Assembly: GCA_009760885.1 (NCBI GenBank)
Contig: CM019714.1
Location: 2,405,895 to 2,469,894 of the forward strand
Reading direction: 5' to 3'
Length of the DNA: 64,000 nucleotides
Source of the DNA: Achatina immaculata
Taxonomy: Eukaryota > Mollusca > Gastropoda > Stylommatophora > Achatinidae
Shown piece by piece: positions 10,320-21,729 of this stretch. Below the pieces are notes generated by a model. The model had not been told where the DNA came from. It was given only the letters and a program-made list of their open reading frames with translations, and did no database searches. The first letter of the stretch is position 1. The number at the start of each line of letters is the position of its first letter. Both the position numbers and the translations under genes were made by a program.

Positions 10320-11320
10320 ACTTACATTATGTGTGCTGTGCATATGGCTCTGAGTGTAGTGTGTATGTCTGTAAGTGTGTGCAGTATATATATATGTGTG
10401 TAATGTGTGTGTGAGAGTGTGTGTGTGTGTAAGAGAATGAGACTGTTTAAGTGGTGAAATAGTGAGAAACAGTATTTGTAAGGCTGTGAGAGTGTGTGTG
10501 GGAGACAATGTGTGTGAAACAGTGGAAGACAGTATTTGTAAGTCTGTGAGAGTGTGTGTGGGAGAGAGTGTGTGTGAAACAGTGGAAGACAGTATTTGTA
10601 AGGCTGTGAGAGTGTGTGTGGGAGACAGTGTGTGTAAAACAGTGAGAGACAGTATTTGTAAATGTGTGTGGGAGAGTATGCGTGAGATAGTGTGTGTGGG
10701 TGTGATAGTGTGTATGGGAGAGAGCATATGTGAGATAGTGTGTGAGAGAGAGTGTGGAAGAAATTGTGTGAGAGAGTGTGAGAGTCTGTGGGAGAATGTG
10801 GATGAAATAGTGTGTGAGAGAGTGTGAGAGTCTGTGGGAGAATGTGGATGAAATAGTGTGTGTGAGAGTGTGTGTCTGTGAGAGAATGTGGATGAAATAG
10901 TGTGTGTGGGAGAGTGTAGATAAAATAGTGTGCATGAGAGAGAGTGTGTGTGGATGGAATACTGTGTGTGTGGGAGAGTGGATGAAATAGTGTGTGTGGG
11001 GGAGAGTGGATGAAATAGTGTGTGTGGATGAAATAGTGTGTGTGGAGGAGAGTGGATGAAATAGTGTGTGTGGATGAAATAGTGTGTGTGGGGGAGAGTG
11101 GATGAAATAGTGTGTGTGTGGATGAAACAGTGTGTGTGAAAGAGTGTCTGTGGGAGGGAGTGTGGGTGAAAGTTTGTGTGAGTGTGAAAGACTGTGTGTG
11201 TGAGAAATGTGAGAGTAAGAGTGTTAGAGAATGTATGGGATAATGAGTATGAAAGTATGTGTGAGAGTATGTGAGAGAAAATGTGTGACACAGTCTGTAT
11301 CAGAGAGTGTTACAATCTTG
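10320..11320. repeat. GT/GA-rich satellite with 60-bp period
   Basis: Low-complexity G, T and A on the plus strand with very few C. At 10455-10660 a 60-bp unit containing CAGTATTTGTAAGGCTGTGAG repeats about three times. The 326-residue HTLSHT frame on the minus strand is a translation of (CA/CT)n, not a gene. Confidence 0.85.
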
Positions 11321-11324
11321 TGAG

Positions 11325-11560
11325 AGAGAGTTCATGTGAAACAGACAGTGTGTATGAGTGCGTGTGAGAGAGAGTTCATGTGAAACAGACTGTGTGTATG
11401 AGTGCGTGTGAGAGAGAGTTCATGTGAAACAGACTGTGTGTATGTGAGAGAGAGTTCATGTGAAACAGACTGTGTGTATGAGTGCGTGTGAGAGAGAGTT
11501 CATGTGAAACAGACTGTGTGTATGAGTGCGTGTGAGATAGTTAGAGTCTGTGTGAACGAG
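11325..11560. repeat. 44-bp minisatellite
   Basis: Five copies of GTGTGAGAGAGAGTTCATGTGAAACAGACTGTGTGTATGAGTGC. Confidence 0.9.
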
Positions 11561-11757
11561 TGTGAGAACTTGTGTGTGAGATAGTTTGCATGAGAGTATG
11601 TATGTAATAAAGAATGTATGTGTGAGAGAGTATGAGAGGACGTGTATGAGAGTTTATATGTAAGAAAGAATGTATGTGTGAGAGAGGACGTGTATGAGAG
11701 TTTATTAGAGATTTTATGTAAGAATGTGTGAAAGAGTATGAGAGATTTCATGAAAGA

Positions 11758-11905
11758 AAGAATGTCCTGTTTTACCCTGTGGTTGCCAAGGCAAAAATGT
11801 TTAGCCACAGGTGTCCAGGCCCTCTTAGAAATATCACTGAGAAGCTGGCGAAATCGATCTCCTAACCGTAAGCCAGTCTCCCCTATGTACTTCAAACCGC
11901 AACAT
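11758..11905 (-). mobile_element. Penelope-like element, inverted GIY-YIG piece
   Basis: Minus-strand translation LKYIGETGLRLGDRFRQLL followed by TPVAKHFCLGNHR, the core of the GIY-YIG endonuclease domain of Penelope-like elements (YIG, the Arg of GDRFRQ, then the His region). It is inverted relative to the 3' part that follows at 11906, and the plus-strand piece resumes where this one ends in the element. Confidence 0.8.
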
Positions 11906-12661
11906 TTTCGGTTAGTGCGATCCGCTCTTGTTCCGCAGATGTACGATCTCGGAGGGTCCTAGAACAGCGCCTTATTTTCCAGACTGGCTGTCTCCACCCA
12001 GCTGAAATTAACAATGTCTTCAGCTTTCTGTAACTTATTTATTTTTCCACTCCCCTTTTTTATACTCTACTTTCTTTCTCTATGCTACCCCTCCCTATCA
12101 CCACCCTATTTTCTTCTCTGCCAACATATTGGTCTTGTCCTATCCACCAGTTTCACATTTCCTCCCTGTAGGTGTTTAAGTTCTTCATTCATTATCTCTC
12201 CGCGTCCCCTTTTCTCTCCCCTTCCCCCTCCCCCCCCCCCCCCCGACACATCTAGCGGCTATCATGTTTCTATTGCCTTCCCCCAACCCCTTTCTCCCAC
12301 TTGTTCTCCTCCTCTCTCTCCGCTTCTTCGTTATGATTGGCTATATCGGGAATCTTTTGTTTGTAGGCAGAGTGGTTTTTTTTTCCTCCTCCTTCTTCTT
12401 CCACACACATTTCTGCTTCTCACTCGGAGCAAGACTTCAGATAAGTTCTATGTGTTTGTATTTCGTTTTGTATGTATCCTCAAATAAGGCTCACGGTGAA
12501 ATATCGGATGTTGTATGTTTTTCATTTATACATTCTCATACTTTCTATTCGTTTTTTTCTCACCTTGCTCACTCCCTCCCTCACTTTGTAAAACTGCACC
12601 ATACACCTCTATCTACCTTATTTATTTAAACCAGTTTAACTGCAGTCGCCATCCCTTTTAT
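11906..12661 (+). mobile_element. Penelope-like element, 3' end
   Basis: Starts with codons equivalent to SCSADVRS and VLEQRLIF (the GIY-YIG C-terminus with the conserved Glu). A stop follows, then a C/T-rich 3' UTR with a poly-C run at 12231-12244, and the shared terminus ACTGCAGTCGCCATCCCTTTTAT. The same 3' UTR is found at 52140-52745 and inverted at 48650-48990. Confidence 0.82.
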
Positions 12662-13200
12662 CTGAGAGTATGAGAGAACGTGTATGAGAGTTTATGAGAG
12701 AGTACATATAAGAAGGAATCGATGTGGGAGAGAGAGAGTATAAGATGACATTATGACAATGTACGTGAGAGAGAGAGAGAGTATGAGCAGACGTTATGAG
12801 AGTTTATGAGAGAGTACATGTAATAAAGAATGTATGTATGAAAGAGTATGAGAAGAATACATGTAAGAAAGAATGCATGTGTGAGAGAGAGTATGAGAGA
12901 ACGTATACGAGAGTTTATGAGAGAGTACACATGACTGAATGGATGTGAGAGAGAGTATAAGATGACGTTATGACAATGTACGTGAGAGAGAGAGTATGAG
13001 AGGACGTGTATGAGAGTTTATGAGAGAGTACATGTAAGAAAGAATGTATGTGTGAGTGTGTGAGAAAAGTATGTGAGAGAAAATGTAACAGAGAATGTGA
13101 GAGAGAATCTGATAGCGTATGTCATAGAGTATATGAGAGAGTATGTGCAAATGTTTGTGAGAAAGTGTGCATGAAAGAGTGTGTGAGAGTGTATTAAAGA
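12662..13200. repeat. GA/GT-rich degenerate repeats
   Basis: Copies of GAGAGAGTATGAGAGGACGTGTATGAGAGTTTATGAGAGAGTACATGTAAGAAAGAATG with many indels. The same material lies at 11590-11750, on the other side of the Penelope insert, so the element inserted into this array. Confidence 0.8.
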
Positions 13201-13204
13201 GACC

Positions 13205-14090
13205 CGACACAGAAGAGTGTGTGCATGACTAAGAATAGGTGTGGGAGAGTCTGAGAGAGTGTGTGTATGGCTAAGAATAGATGTGGGAGAGTCTGAGAGA
13301 GTGTGTGCATGACTAAGAATAGGTGTGGGAGAGTCCGAGAGAGTGTGTGCATGACTAAGAATAGATGTGGGAGAGTCTGAGAGAGTGTGTGTATGACTAA
13401 GAATAGGTGTGGGAGAGTCCGAGAGAGTGTGTGTATGACTAAGAATAGGTGTGGGAGAGTCCGAGAGAGTGTGTGTATGACTAAGAATAGGTGTGGGAGA
13501 GTCTGAGAGAGTGTGTGTATGACTAAGAATAGGTGGGGGAGAGTCTGAGAGAGTGTGTGTATGACTAAGAATAGGTGGGGGAGAGTCAGAGAGAGTGTGT
13601 GTATGACTAAGAATAGGTGGGGGAGAGTCAGAGAGAGCCTGTTCATGACTAAGCATAGGTGTGGGAGAGTCAGAGAGAGTCTGTTCATGACTAAGAATAG
13701 GTGTGGGAGAGTCAGAGAGAGTCTGTTCATGACTAAGCATAGGTGTGGGAGAGTCAGAGAGAGTCTGTTCATGACTAAGCATAGGTGTGGGAGAGTCAGA
13801 GAGAGTCTGTTCATGACTAAGCATAGGTGTGGGAGAGTCAGAGAGAGTCTGTTCATGACTAAGCATAGGTGTGGGAGAGTCAGAGAGAGTCTGTTCATGA
13901 CTAAGCATAGGTGTGGGAGAGTCAGAGAGAGTCTGTTCATGACTAAGCATAGGTGTGGGAGAGTCAGAGAGAGTCTGTTCATGACTAAGCATAGGTGTGG
14001 GAGAGTCAGAGAGAGTCTGTTCATGACTAAGCATAGGTGTGGGAGAGTCAGAGAGAGTCTGTTCATGACTAAGCATAGGTGTGGGAGAAG
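13205..14090. repeat. 42-bp minisatellite G
   Basis: About twenty-one copies of GTGTGTGCATGACTAAGAATAGGTGTGGGAGAGTCTGAGAGA. The right half is homogenised to the GAGTCTGTTCATGACTAAGCATAGG variant. The period is a multiple of three, which explains the 352- and 290-codon stop-free frames. Confidence 0.93.
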
Positions 14091-14164
14091 ATATATTAGA
14101 AAATGTGTTTGTTTATAGTGTGTGAAAGGGAAAAGTGTGTGAAATAATGTAAAAGAGGATGTGA

Positions 14165-14460
14165 GAGATTCTGAGACAGCGTGAGAGAGAAATTATGAGG
14201 TAGCGAGTATGTGGGTGAGAGTGTGAGAAATTATGAGGTAGCGAGTATGTGAGTGAGAGAGTATGAGAGAGAAATTATGAGGTAGCGAGTATGTGAGTGA
14301 GAGAGTGTGAGAGAGAAATTATGAGGTAGCGAGTATATGCGTGAGAGAGTGTGACAGAGAAATTGTGAGGTAGCGAGTATGTGAGTGAGAGAGTGTGAGA
14401 GAGAAATTATGAGTTCGCGAGTATGTGAGTGAGAGAGTGTGTGAGAGAAAATACAAAACA
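14165..14460. repeat. ~42-bp repeat
   Basis: About six copies of GAGAGAAATTATGAGGTAGCGAGTATGTGAGTGAGAGAGTGT. Confidence 0.85.
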
Positions 14461-14499
14461 ATTTGTACAATAAATCATTCCTCTGACAACTCAGTGGAT

Positions 14500-15165
14500 A
14501 TCATATTTGGTGCATTCAGAGAGAAAGAAACAGAATCCACCAGCATGCAGTATTAAATTAAACGGAGCTATTCTAAAGCAGGTGCAGAAATTCAAATACC
14601 TTGGAGCAGTAATAACTTCAGATGGGAAATGCAGATCAGAAATTAGGAACATAATAGGCCAAGCAAAGATTGCATTTCACAGAATGAGAAACATATTAAC
14701 CAACATGAATGTTAGAAAACGAGTCCTAAAATGCCATATTGAACCTATCTTGTTATATGGAAGTGAATCATGGACAATAGGCAAGTCTGCACAAAAATCA
14801 TTGGAAGCAGCAGAAATGTGGTTTATAAGAAGAATGTTGCGAATCCCCTGGACAGTAAAAATAACTAATGAAGAATGTATGAGAAGACCTGGAGAGACAA
14901 AAAACCTTGTCAAAAAGATAAGAGAGAGACAATGTACTTTCATAGGACATGCAATGAGAAGAGAGGGCATTGAAAATATAACAACAGGAAAAATAGAAGG
15001 TAAAGATCAAGAGGAAGACCAAGAGAAATGATACTGGACAGTCTGACGGGATGGTGTGAGAAGAGATCACCAACTGAGCTGATGGCCTGCATGAGGGATC
15101 GTGTACTCTGGAGAAGCATAATAGCCAACGGCAGTCGGCACGGCACCTGGTGATGATGATGATGA
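14500..15165 (+). mobile_element. LINE family A, 5'-truncated
   Basis: Frame KFKYLGAVITSDGKCRSEI ... LLYGSESWTIGKSAQKSLE ... CTFIGHAMRREGI, then a frameshift near 15003 in the GRxRGRPRE motif. Only the region after the RT catalytic core is kept. Ends in (GAT)n at 15150-15165. It starts at the same place as the copy at 36812-37430 (TTCTAAAGCAGGTGCAG), although about 60 bp of upstream element sequence remain here. Confidence 0.78.
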
Positions 15166-15874
15166 TTTCAGACAGAGAGAGAGAGAGAGAATAGATGGTG
15201 TAGTTCAGAGAGAGAAAGAGAGAGAGGGAATAGATGGTGTAGTTCAGAGAGAGAAAGAGAGAGAGAGAGAATAGATGGTGTAGTTCAGAGAGAGAGAGAG
15301 AAAATAGATGGTGTAGTTCAGAGAGAGAAAGAGAATAGATGGTGTAGTTCAGAGAGAGAAAGAGAATAGATGGTGTAGTTCAGAGAGAGAAAGAGAATAG
15401 ATGGTGTAGTTCAGAGAGAGAAAGAGAGAGAGAAAATAGATGGTGTAGTTCAGAGAGAGAAAAGAGAGAGAGAGAATAGATGGTGTAGTTCAGAGAGAGA
15501 AAGAGAGAGAGAATAGATGGTGTAGTTCAGAGAGAGAGAGAGAGAGAGAATAGATGGTGTAGTTCAGAGAGAAAAAGAGACAGAGAGAATAGATGGTGTA
15601 GTTCAGAGAGAGAAAGAGAAAGAGAATAGATGGTGTAGTTCAGAGAGAGAAAGAGAGAGAGAATAGATGGTGTAGTTCAGAGAGAGAGAGAGAGAATAGA
15701 TGGCGTAGTTCAGAGAGAAAAAGAGAGAGAGAGAATAGATGGTGTGGTTCAGAGAGAGAAAGAGAGAGAGAGAGAATAGATGGTGTAGTTCAGAGAGAGA
15801 GAGAGAGAATAGATGGTGTAGTTCAGAGAGAGAGAATAGATGGTGTAGTTCAGAGAGAGAAAGAGAGAGAGAGA

Positions 15875-15924
<50 letters not shown>

Positions 15925-15930
15925 GGCCAA
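15166..15930. repeat. polypurine minisatellite H
   Basis: About 25 copies of AGAGAATAGATGGTGTAGTTCAGAGAGAGAAAG with variable GA length, ending in an uninterrupted (GA)n at 15879-15920. Confidence 0.9.
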
Positions 15931-16735
15931 ATGCGAGAGAGAAAGCTTAAAGAGAGAGAGAGAGAAGATAGGTCATACAGCACAGAGAGAAAGGTCACAT
16001 AGCTTAGAGAGATAGAGAGAGAAGATAGGTCACATAGGTCTAAGAGAGGTTCTATAACTCTAAGAAAGAGAGGAGATCAGTCATATAGGTCTAAGAGAGA
16101 GATGATAGGCCATATGAGAGAGAATTAAAATTTAAAGAGAGAGAGAAAATAGGTAATATAGCACAGAGAGAAGATAGGTCACATAGCTCTAAGAGAGGTC
16201 ATATAGCTCTGAGAAAGAGAGAAGATAGTCATATAGCTTTAAAAGAGAGATGATAGGCCATATGAGAGAGAAGATTAAAGCTTAAAAAGAGAGACAGAGA
16301 GAAGATAGGTCATATAGCACAGAGAGAAAGGTCACATAGTTCAGAGAGAGGTAATACAGCACAATAAGATAAAGTATAGCTCAAAGATGATAGATTATAT
16401 AGCTCAAAAAAGAGAGAGAGAGAAAGGTTATATAGCTCAAAAAGAGAAAGAAGATAGGTTATAGCTCAAAAGAAAGAGGATAGGTCATATAGCTGAGAGA
16501 GTGAGAAAATAGGTCATACAGCTCAAAGTGAGAGAGAAGATAGGTCATACAGCTCCAAGTGACAGAGAAAATAGGTCATACAGCTCAAAATGAAAGAGAA
16601 GACAGGTCATGCAGCTCAAAGCGAGAGAGAAGACAGGTCATACAGCTCAAAGCGAGAGAGAAGACAGGTCATACAGCTCAAAGTGAGAGAGAAGACAGGT
16701 CATACAGCTCAAAGCGAGAGAGAAGACATGTCATA
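15931..16735. repeat. purine-rich ~31-bp repeat
   Basis: Degenerate GAGAGAAGATAGGTCATATAGCTCAAAG units, becoming regular 31-bp copies (AGCGAGAGAGAAGACAGGTCATACAGCTCAA) at 16560-16735. Confidence 0.88.
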
Positions 16736-16975
16736 CAGCTCAAAGCGAGAGAGAAGACAGGTGATGTAGATGAGTGAGGGAAGACAGGTGATGTAGATGA
16801 GTGAGAGAAGACAGGTGATGTAGATGAGTGAGAGAAGAGAGGTGATATAGATGAGTGAGAGAAGACAGGTGATGCAGATGAGTGAGAAAAGACAGGTGAT
16901 GTAGATGAGTGAGAGAAGACAGGTGATGTAGATGAGTGAGAAAAGACAGGTGATGTAGATAAGTGAGAAAAGATG
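16736..16975. repeat. 27-bp minisatellite
   Basis: Nine copies of GAAGACAGGTGATGTAGATGAGTGAGA, continuing directly from the 31-bp repeat with which it shares GAAGACAGGT. Confidence 0.9.
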
Positions 16976-17029
16976 TCATTCAGAAAAAGAAAGTATAGGC
17001 GGTGTAGTAAAGATGTAAGTGAACAAATA

Positions 17030-17150
17030 AAAATAGGTATTGTAACTAATAAAAACAAGTATTGTAACTAGTATAAACAAATAAAAACAAGTATTGTAAG
17101 TAATATAAACAAATAAAAACAAATATTGTAACTAATACAAATACAAACAA
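17030..17150. repeat. AT-rich ~26-bp repeat
   Basis: Copies of AATAAAAACAAGTATTGTAACTAATA next to the 3' end of the 17265-17349 exon. On the minus strand the unit weakly resembles the sequence just after that exon's donor (GTAACATTGAAAC ... TTGTATTAG). Confidence 0.6.
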
Positions 17151-17264
17151 TTAAAATGAAATAAAAAAGCTGACACAAGCAGCCAGGCACAAGTAATCAA
17201 AGAGAAAACAGCAAACCAAGCAGACACAGACAAAACTAATACAAGTAGAAAGTTTCAATGTTAC

Positions 17265-17349
17265 TTCATGCAACTCATCCTCACGGTTGTCCCCAGACTC
17301 CGTCCAATGTGCCATCTCCATCTGTACATCTTTAGGAAGAAGAAATGCC
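17265..17349 (-). CDS. CFAP65: CFAP65-like exon
   Basis: An 85-bp exon, phase 2 to 0. The acceptor is TGTGTTCTAG and the donor is GAA|GTAACA. The first G completes the Trp codon begun by the 33.8-kb exon. It then encodes AFLLPKDVQMEMAHWTESGD and NREDELHE, joining in frame to VKAMDNKLF of the 9.8-kb exon. 'W-AFLxPKDxxxExxxW' is a linker between ASH domains that I recall from CFAP65. It is separated from the previous exon by about 16 kb of repeats and transposons. Confidence 0.83.
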
Positions 17350-17431
17350 CTAGAACACAACATACAAGCATGGATTTCTTAACATGCATGTATTAAATGT
17401 TTTAATATACAAGGATAAATGCTTTAACATA

Positions 17432-18716
17432 CGAGGGTTGACTGATAAACTTGCGGCCTAAAATACAAATACTTGAAATGCACAGCTGATATTAGGTGCA
17501 TTTGTAGATCAGATTAATATAAGATTAAACACCATGTTTCAGGAAATTAACTGCAACCAGTTTTTTAAGCAGACTACTGAAGTGGTAAGGGGTGGCAGAA
17601 ATTGAGAAAATGGATACAATTTCTCATAGAGCAGTCATTCGCTACCTCTGCATCAAGGGCTTATCATTGAAGGAGATCCATGAGGATATGGTAGAGACTC
17701 TAGGGGAGAGTGCCCCTTCTTACAGCAAGGGAAGAAATGGGCAGCTCAGTTCAAAAGTAGAAGGGAGAGTCTGGAAGATGATCCTTGTCCAGGAAGACCA
17801 AGAATGGTAACCACTGATGAAACCACCAGCAAATTCATGACATGATAATGGAGGATCGACGACTAACTGAGCGGTACATTGCTACTGTGTTGGGCATCTC
17901 CTAGGAATGTGTGTTCATGTCATTATTCACAATGATCTTCAAATGACAAAGGTCTCTGCTCGATGGGTCCCGAAACTTCTTGGAGCTGATCACAAATGAC
18001 AGCATCTCAACATGTCAAGAGATAATCTTGGCCATTTTTCTGCAAATCCTGGAAAGTTTCTTCAGCAATTTGTGACTATGGATGAGACTTGGGTTCATCA
18101 TTTTCAACCAGAAACCAAAGAACAGTCAAAGCAGTGGAAACATCATGGATCCCCACCTCTAAAGAAAGCAAGGGTGGTTCTATCTGCAGACAAAGTGATG
18201 GCTTCCATTTTTTGGGATTCAGAAGGTGTGCTATTGGTAGACTATCTTCAAAAAGGCAGAACGGTCACCAAGGCCTAATACGCTAATGTTGTGAAGCAAC
18301 TGGCGGTCAAACTGAAGGAAAAGCGTGGAGGGAAATTGACGAGAGGAGTCATCTTTCATCAAGACAGTTCACAAGTCAGCAGTGGCAATGGCTGCCATTC
18401 ATGAATGCGGCTTCCAGCTTCTTGAATATCCTCCTTATTCCCCAGATTTGGCCCCTTCGGACTATTACCTGTTTACCAAACTGAAAAAGGAGCTCAGTAG
18501 TTGCAAATTTGCTTCAGATGATGATGTCATTCATGTCATAGACCACTTTCTACTGGCACAAGATGCTGACTTTTACAAAGAAGGGATCCGTATGCTCCAG
18601 AATCGCTGGACTAAGTGCATAAACTTGCAAGGAGACTATGCTGAGAAATAACCCAAAAAAGTTGTCTACAAATAATCCGTTGTACCTTAGGCTGCGAACT
18701 TATCAAACATCCCTCG
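17432..18716 (+). mobile_element. mariner, near full length, decayed
   Basis: 1285 bp flanked by TA (17430-17431 and 18717-18718), with inverted ends CGAGGGTTGACTGATAAAC and its diverged complement ending ACATCCCTCG. The transposase is broken by stops and frameshifts but readable: an HTH part (KMDTISHRAVIRYLCIKG), MDETWVHHFQPETKEQSKQW (first Asp), FHQDSSQV (second Asp), and YSPDLAPSDYYLFTKLKKEL (third Asp). A classical DD34D-type mariner, no longer functional. Its 3' end is also found at 2751 and 4839. Confidence 0.88.
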
Positions 18717-18719
18717 TAC

Positions 18720-19055
18720 AAGCATGAAATATTTTAACATACAAGCATTAAATGTTTTAACATACAAGCATAAAATATTTTAACATACAATCAGAAACAC
18801 TATATCATACCAGCATGAAATGTTTTAACATACAAACTAGAAATGTTTTAACACACAAACATGAAATGTTTTAACACACAAACATGAAATGTTTTAACAT
18901 ACAAGCATGAAATGTTTTAACATACAAGCTTAAAATGTTTTAGCATACAAGCATGAAATGTTTTAACATACAATTGGAAACACTATATCATACAAGGATG
19001 AATGTTTTAACATACAATCAGAAACACTATATCATACAAGGATGAAAGTTTTAAG
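18720..19055. repeat. ~22-bp degenerate repeat
   Basis: Copies of AACATACAAGCATGAAATGTTTT. The same unit lies at 17385-17430, so the mariner inserted into this array. Confidence 0.85.
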
Positions 19056-19061
19056 CTCAGG

Positions 19062-19935
19062 CACTGCATACACAAGGAAGCCTGTGTGTGATTTGTTTAG
19101 TCATCTCTTGCAAGACATTAGGGCTTGTGTGTGTAAGAGACTTTGTTTAGTCAATGAAAGCAAAACATTAGGGCTTGTGTGTGTAGGAGACTTTGTTTAG
19201 TCACTGAAAGCAAGACATTAGGGCTTGTGTGTGTAGGAGACTTTGTTTAGTCAATGAATGCAAGACATTAGGGCTTGTGTGTGTAGGAGACTTTGTTTAG
19301 TCATCAATTGCAAGACAGTAGGGCTTGTGTGTGTAGGAGACTTTGTTTAGTCATCAATTGCAAGACAGTAGGGCTTGTGTGTGTAGGAGACTTTGTTTAG
19401 TCAATGAAAGCAAGACATTAGGGCTTGTGTGTGTAGGAGACTTTGTTTAGTCATCAATTGCAAGACATTAGGGCTTGTGTGTGTAGGAGACTTTGTTTAG
19501 TCATCAATTGCAAGATATTAGGGCTTGTGTGTGTAGGAGACTTTGTTTAGTCAATGAAAGCAAGACATCAGGGCTTGTGTGTGTGTAGGAGACTTTGTTT
19601 AGTCATCAATTGCAAGACATTAGGGCTTGTGTGTGTAGGAGACTTTGTTTAGTCAATGAAAGCAAGACATTAGGGCTTGTGTGTGTAGGAGACTTTGTTT
19701 AGCCAATGAAAGCAAGACATTACGGCTTGTGTGTGTAGGAGACTTTGTTTAGTCATCAATTGCAAGACATTCGGGCTTGTGTGTGTAGGAGACTTTGTTT
19801 AGTCACTGAAAGCAAGACATTAGGGCTTGTGTGTGTAGGAGACTTTGTTTAGTCAATGAAAGCAAGACATTACGGCTTTTTTGTGTAGGAGTCAATGAAA
19901 GCAAGACATTAGGGCTTGTGTGTGTAGGAGACTCT
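19062..19935. repeat. ~50-bp minisatellite I
   Basis: About seventeen copies of GTAGGAGACTTTGTTTAGTCAATGAAAGCAAGACATTAGGGCTTGTGTGT, with two alternating internal variants (CAATGAAAG and CATCAATTG). Confidence 0.92.
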
Positions 19936-20095
19936 GAGACGTTCAAATGACCGAGAGTTTCGGTATTGTCTGAGAGAATGTAGGCACTTATCATTGACAA
20001 AGCTGTAGAAATAGGTACCTGACTTCTTCTGGAGTTGGGGAAGGAAAGGCAGCCAGGCGTGATACTGACCACATCACCCTCTAGTGTGCTGACAG
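19936..20095 (-). other. coding-like stretch, unassigned
   Basis: Two minus-strand frames are open; one reads WLPFLPQLQKKSGTYFYSF. The last bases run directly into minisatellite I (GTCTCCTACACACACAAG). It does not fit the CFAP65 reading between the 33.8-kb and 17.3-kb exons, which join without it. It may be a transposon fragment or chance. Confidence 0.2.
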
Positions 20096-20099
20096 GTCA

Positions 20100-20168
20100 A
20101 GGAAAATATAGATAAGGTAGATAGAGGTGTATGGTGCAGTTTTACTGCAGTCGCCATCCCTTTTATAA
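20100..20168. mobile_element. Penelope-like element 3' terminus fragment
   Basis: Contains the complement of the Penelope 3' UTR (GGTAGATAGAGGTGTATGGTGCAGTTTTA) joined to the forward terminus ACTGCAGTCGCCATCCCTTTTAT found at 12640, a tiny rearranged remnant. Confidence 0.6.
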
Positions 20169-20344
20169 GGAAAATATAGGCACTAACACCATATCCCTAT
20201 GTGCCTCTAAGGCATGACAGGATTAACTTTACCTTACTGTTGACAACAATAGAAGTATTGCAAGCTGCCTGTCTCCATATTTCATGTGTTTTATATTTCT
20301 AACAGTCCTAGTGAGGAACAGGAATTTATGTTCAACCAGACTGA

Positions 20345-20625
20345 GATGTTGCTTGACCACACACTGAATCATCACCATCAGCTTGATCCATACATTACAT
20401 TTTGTTGATGTTGCTTGACCACTTCACCACACACTGAATCATCATCATCAGCTTGATCCATACATTACATTTTGTTGATGTTGCTTGATTACTTCACCAC
20501 ACACTGAATCATCATCATCAGCTTGATCCATACATTACATTTTGTTGATGTTGCTTGACTACTTCACCACACACTGACTCATCATCATATTAATCCATAC
20601 ACTACATTTTGTTGATGTCAATGAG
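20345..20625. repeat. ~70-bp tandem repeat
   Basis: Four copies containing CCACACACTGAATCATCATCATCAGCTTGATCCATACATTACATTTTGTTGATG. Confidence 0.88.
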
Positions 20626-20704
20626 TGGCTTTTGTGGGTACTCCACGTCTGTTGTGCACAATTCTAGTGTGAAATGTGGGAAAGGAGCTGTAAGAGAGTT
20701 TATA

Positions 20705-20960
20705 TAGCAGGACTTATGTTAGTTGTTGTCTGTAACTACAAGGTTATCTAGCAGGAACAACTTATGTTAGTTGTTGTCTGTAACTACAAGGTTATCTAGC
20801 AGGAACAACTTATGTTAGTTGTTGTCTGTAACTACAAGGTTATCTAGCAGGAACAACTTATGTTAGTTGTTGTCTGTAACTACAAGGTTATCTAGCAGGA
20901 ACAACTTATGTTAGTTGTTGTCTGTAACTACAAGGTTATCTAGCAGGAACAACTTAAGGC
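20705..20960. repeat. 48-bp minisatellite
   Basis: Five nearly identical copies of CAGGAACAACTTATGTTAGTTGTTGTCTGTAACTACAAGGTTATCTAG. Confidence 0.92.
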
Positions 20961-21084
20961 CATGGCTGACTTGGTCCCTATGACCTATGTTTTGTAATTG
21001 GTACAGTCCAGATAGAGAAATGAAGCATGGCTACTTGCCTCTATTTTTATTTTAATGGCTTTAGAAGGAATGGCTGTAGAATAC

Positions 21085-21665
21085 AGAAGTGTGAAGTATG
21101 ATGTTACTATAGAGAAGTGTGAAGTATGATGTTACTATAGAGAAGTGTGAAGTATGATGTTACTATAGAGAAGTGTGAAGTATGATGTTACTATAGAGAA
21201 GTGTGAAGTATGATGTTACTATAGAGAAGTGTGAAGTATGATGTTACTATAGAGAAGTGTGAAGTATGATGTTACTATAGAGAAGTGTGAAGTATGATGT
21301 TACTATAGAGAAGTGTGAAGTATGATGTTACTATACAGAAGTGTGAAGTATGATGTTACTATACAGATGTGAAGTATGATGTTACTATAGAGAAGTGTGA
21401 AGTATGATGTTACTATAGAGAAGTGTGAAGTATGATGTTACTATACAGAAGTGTGAAGTATGATGTTACTATACAGAAGTGTGAAGTATGATGTTACTAT
21501 AGAGAAGTGTGAAGTATGATGTTACTATAGAGAAGTGTGAAGTATGATGTTACTATACAGAAGTGTGAAGTATGATGTTACTATACAGAAGTGTGAAGTA
21601 TGATGTTACTATACAGAAGTGTGAAGTATGATGTTACTATACAGAAGTGTGAAGTATGATGTTAT
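21085..21665. repeat. 28-bp minisatellite J, array 1
   Basis: About twenty-one copies of AAGTGTGAAGTATGATGTTACTATAGAG, with an ACAG/AGAG variant. Confidence 0.93.
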
Positions 21666-21729
21666 GAAGGAAACTCTGCTGTAGAGAGCGGAACAACAAC
21701 ACAACTCATTCAGATCATCAGAGGAAATA

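Noticed and set aside
10311..11291. 326-codon HTLSHT-rich frame
   Set aside because: Low-complexity CA/CT translation with no non-repeat core.
12014..12629. Hydrophobic 157- and 121-codon plus-strand frames
   Set aside because: They lie in the C/T-rich 3' UTR of a Penelope-like element; the same region gives similar frames at 48645-48959 and 52164-52631.
13018..14076. 352- and 290-codon minus-strand frames (LSHEQTLSDSPTP repeats)
   Set aside because: Product of the 42-bp minisatellite, whose length is a multiple of three. Both strands show equivalent repeat frames, and there are no homologous features.
17592..18651. Separate small genes at 17592, 18012 and 18382
   Set aside because: They are fragments of one mariner transposase broken by stops and frameshifts, within a single TA-flanked element.
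19803..20072. 89-codon minus frame as a CFAP65 exon
   Set aside because: The exons at 33.8 and 17.3 kb join through a split Trp codon without it, and most of the frame is minisatellite I.
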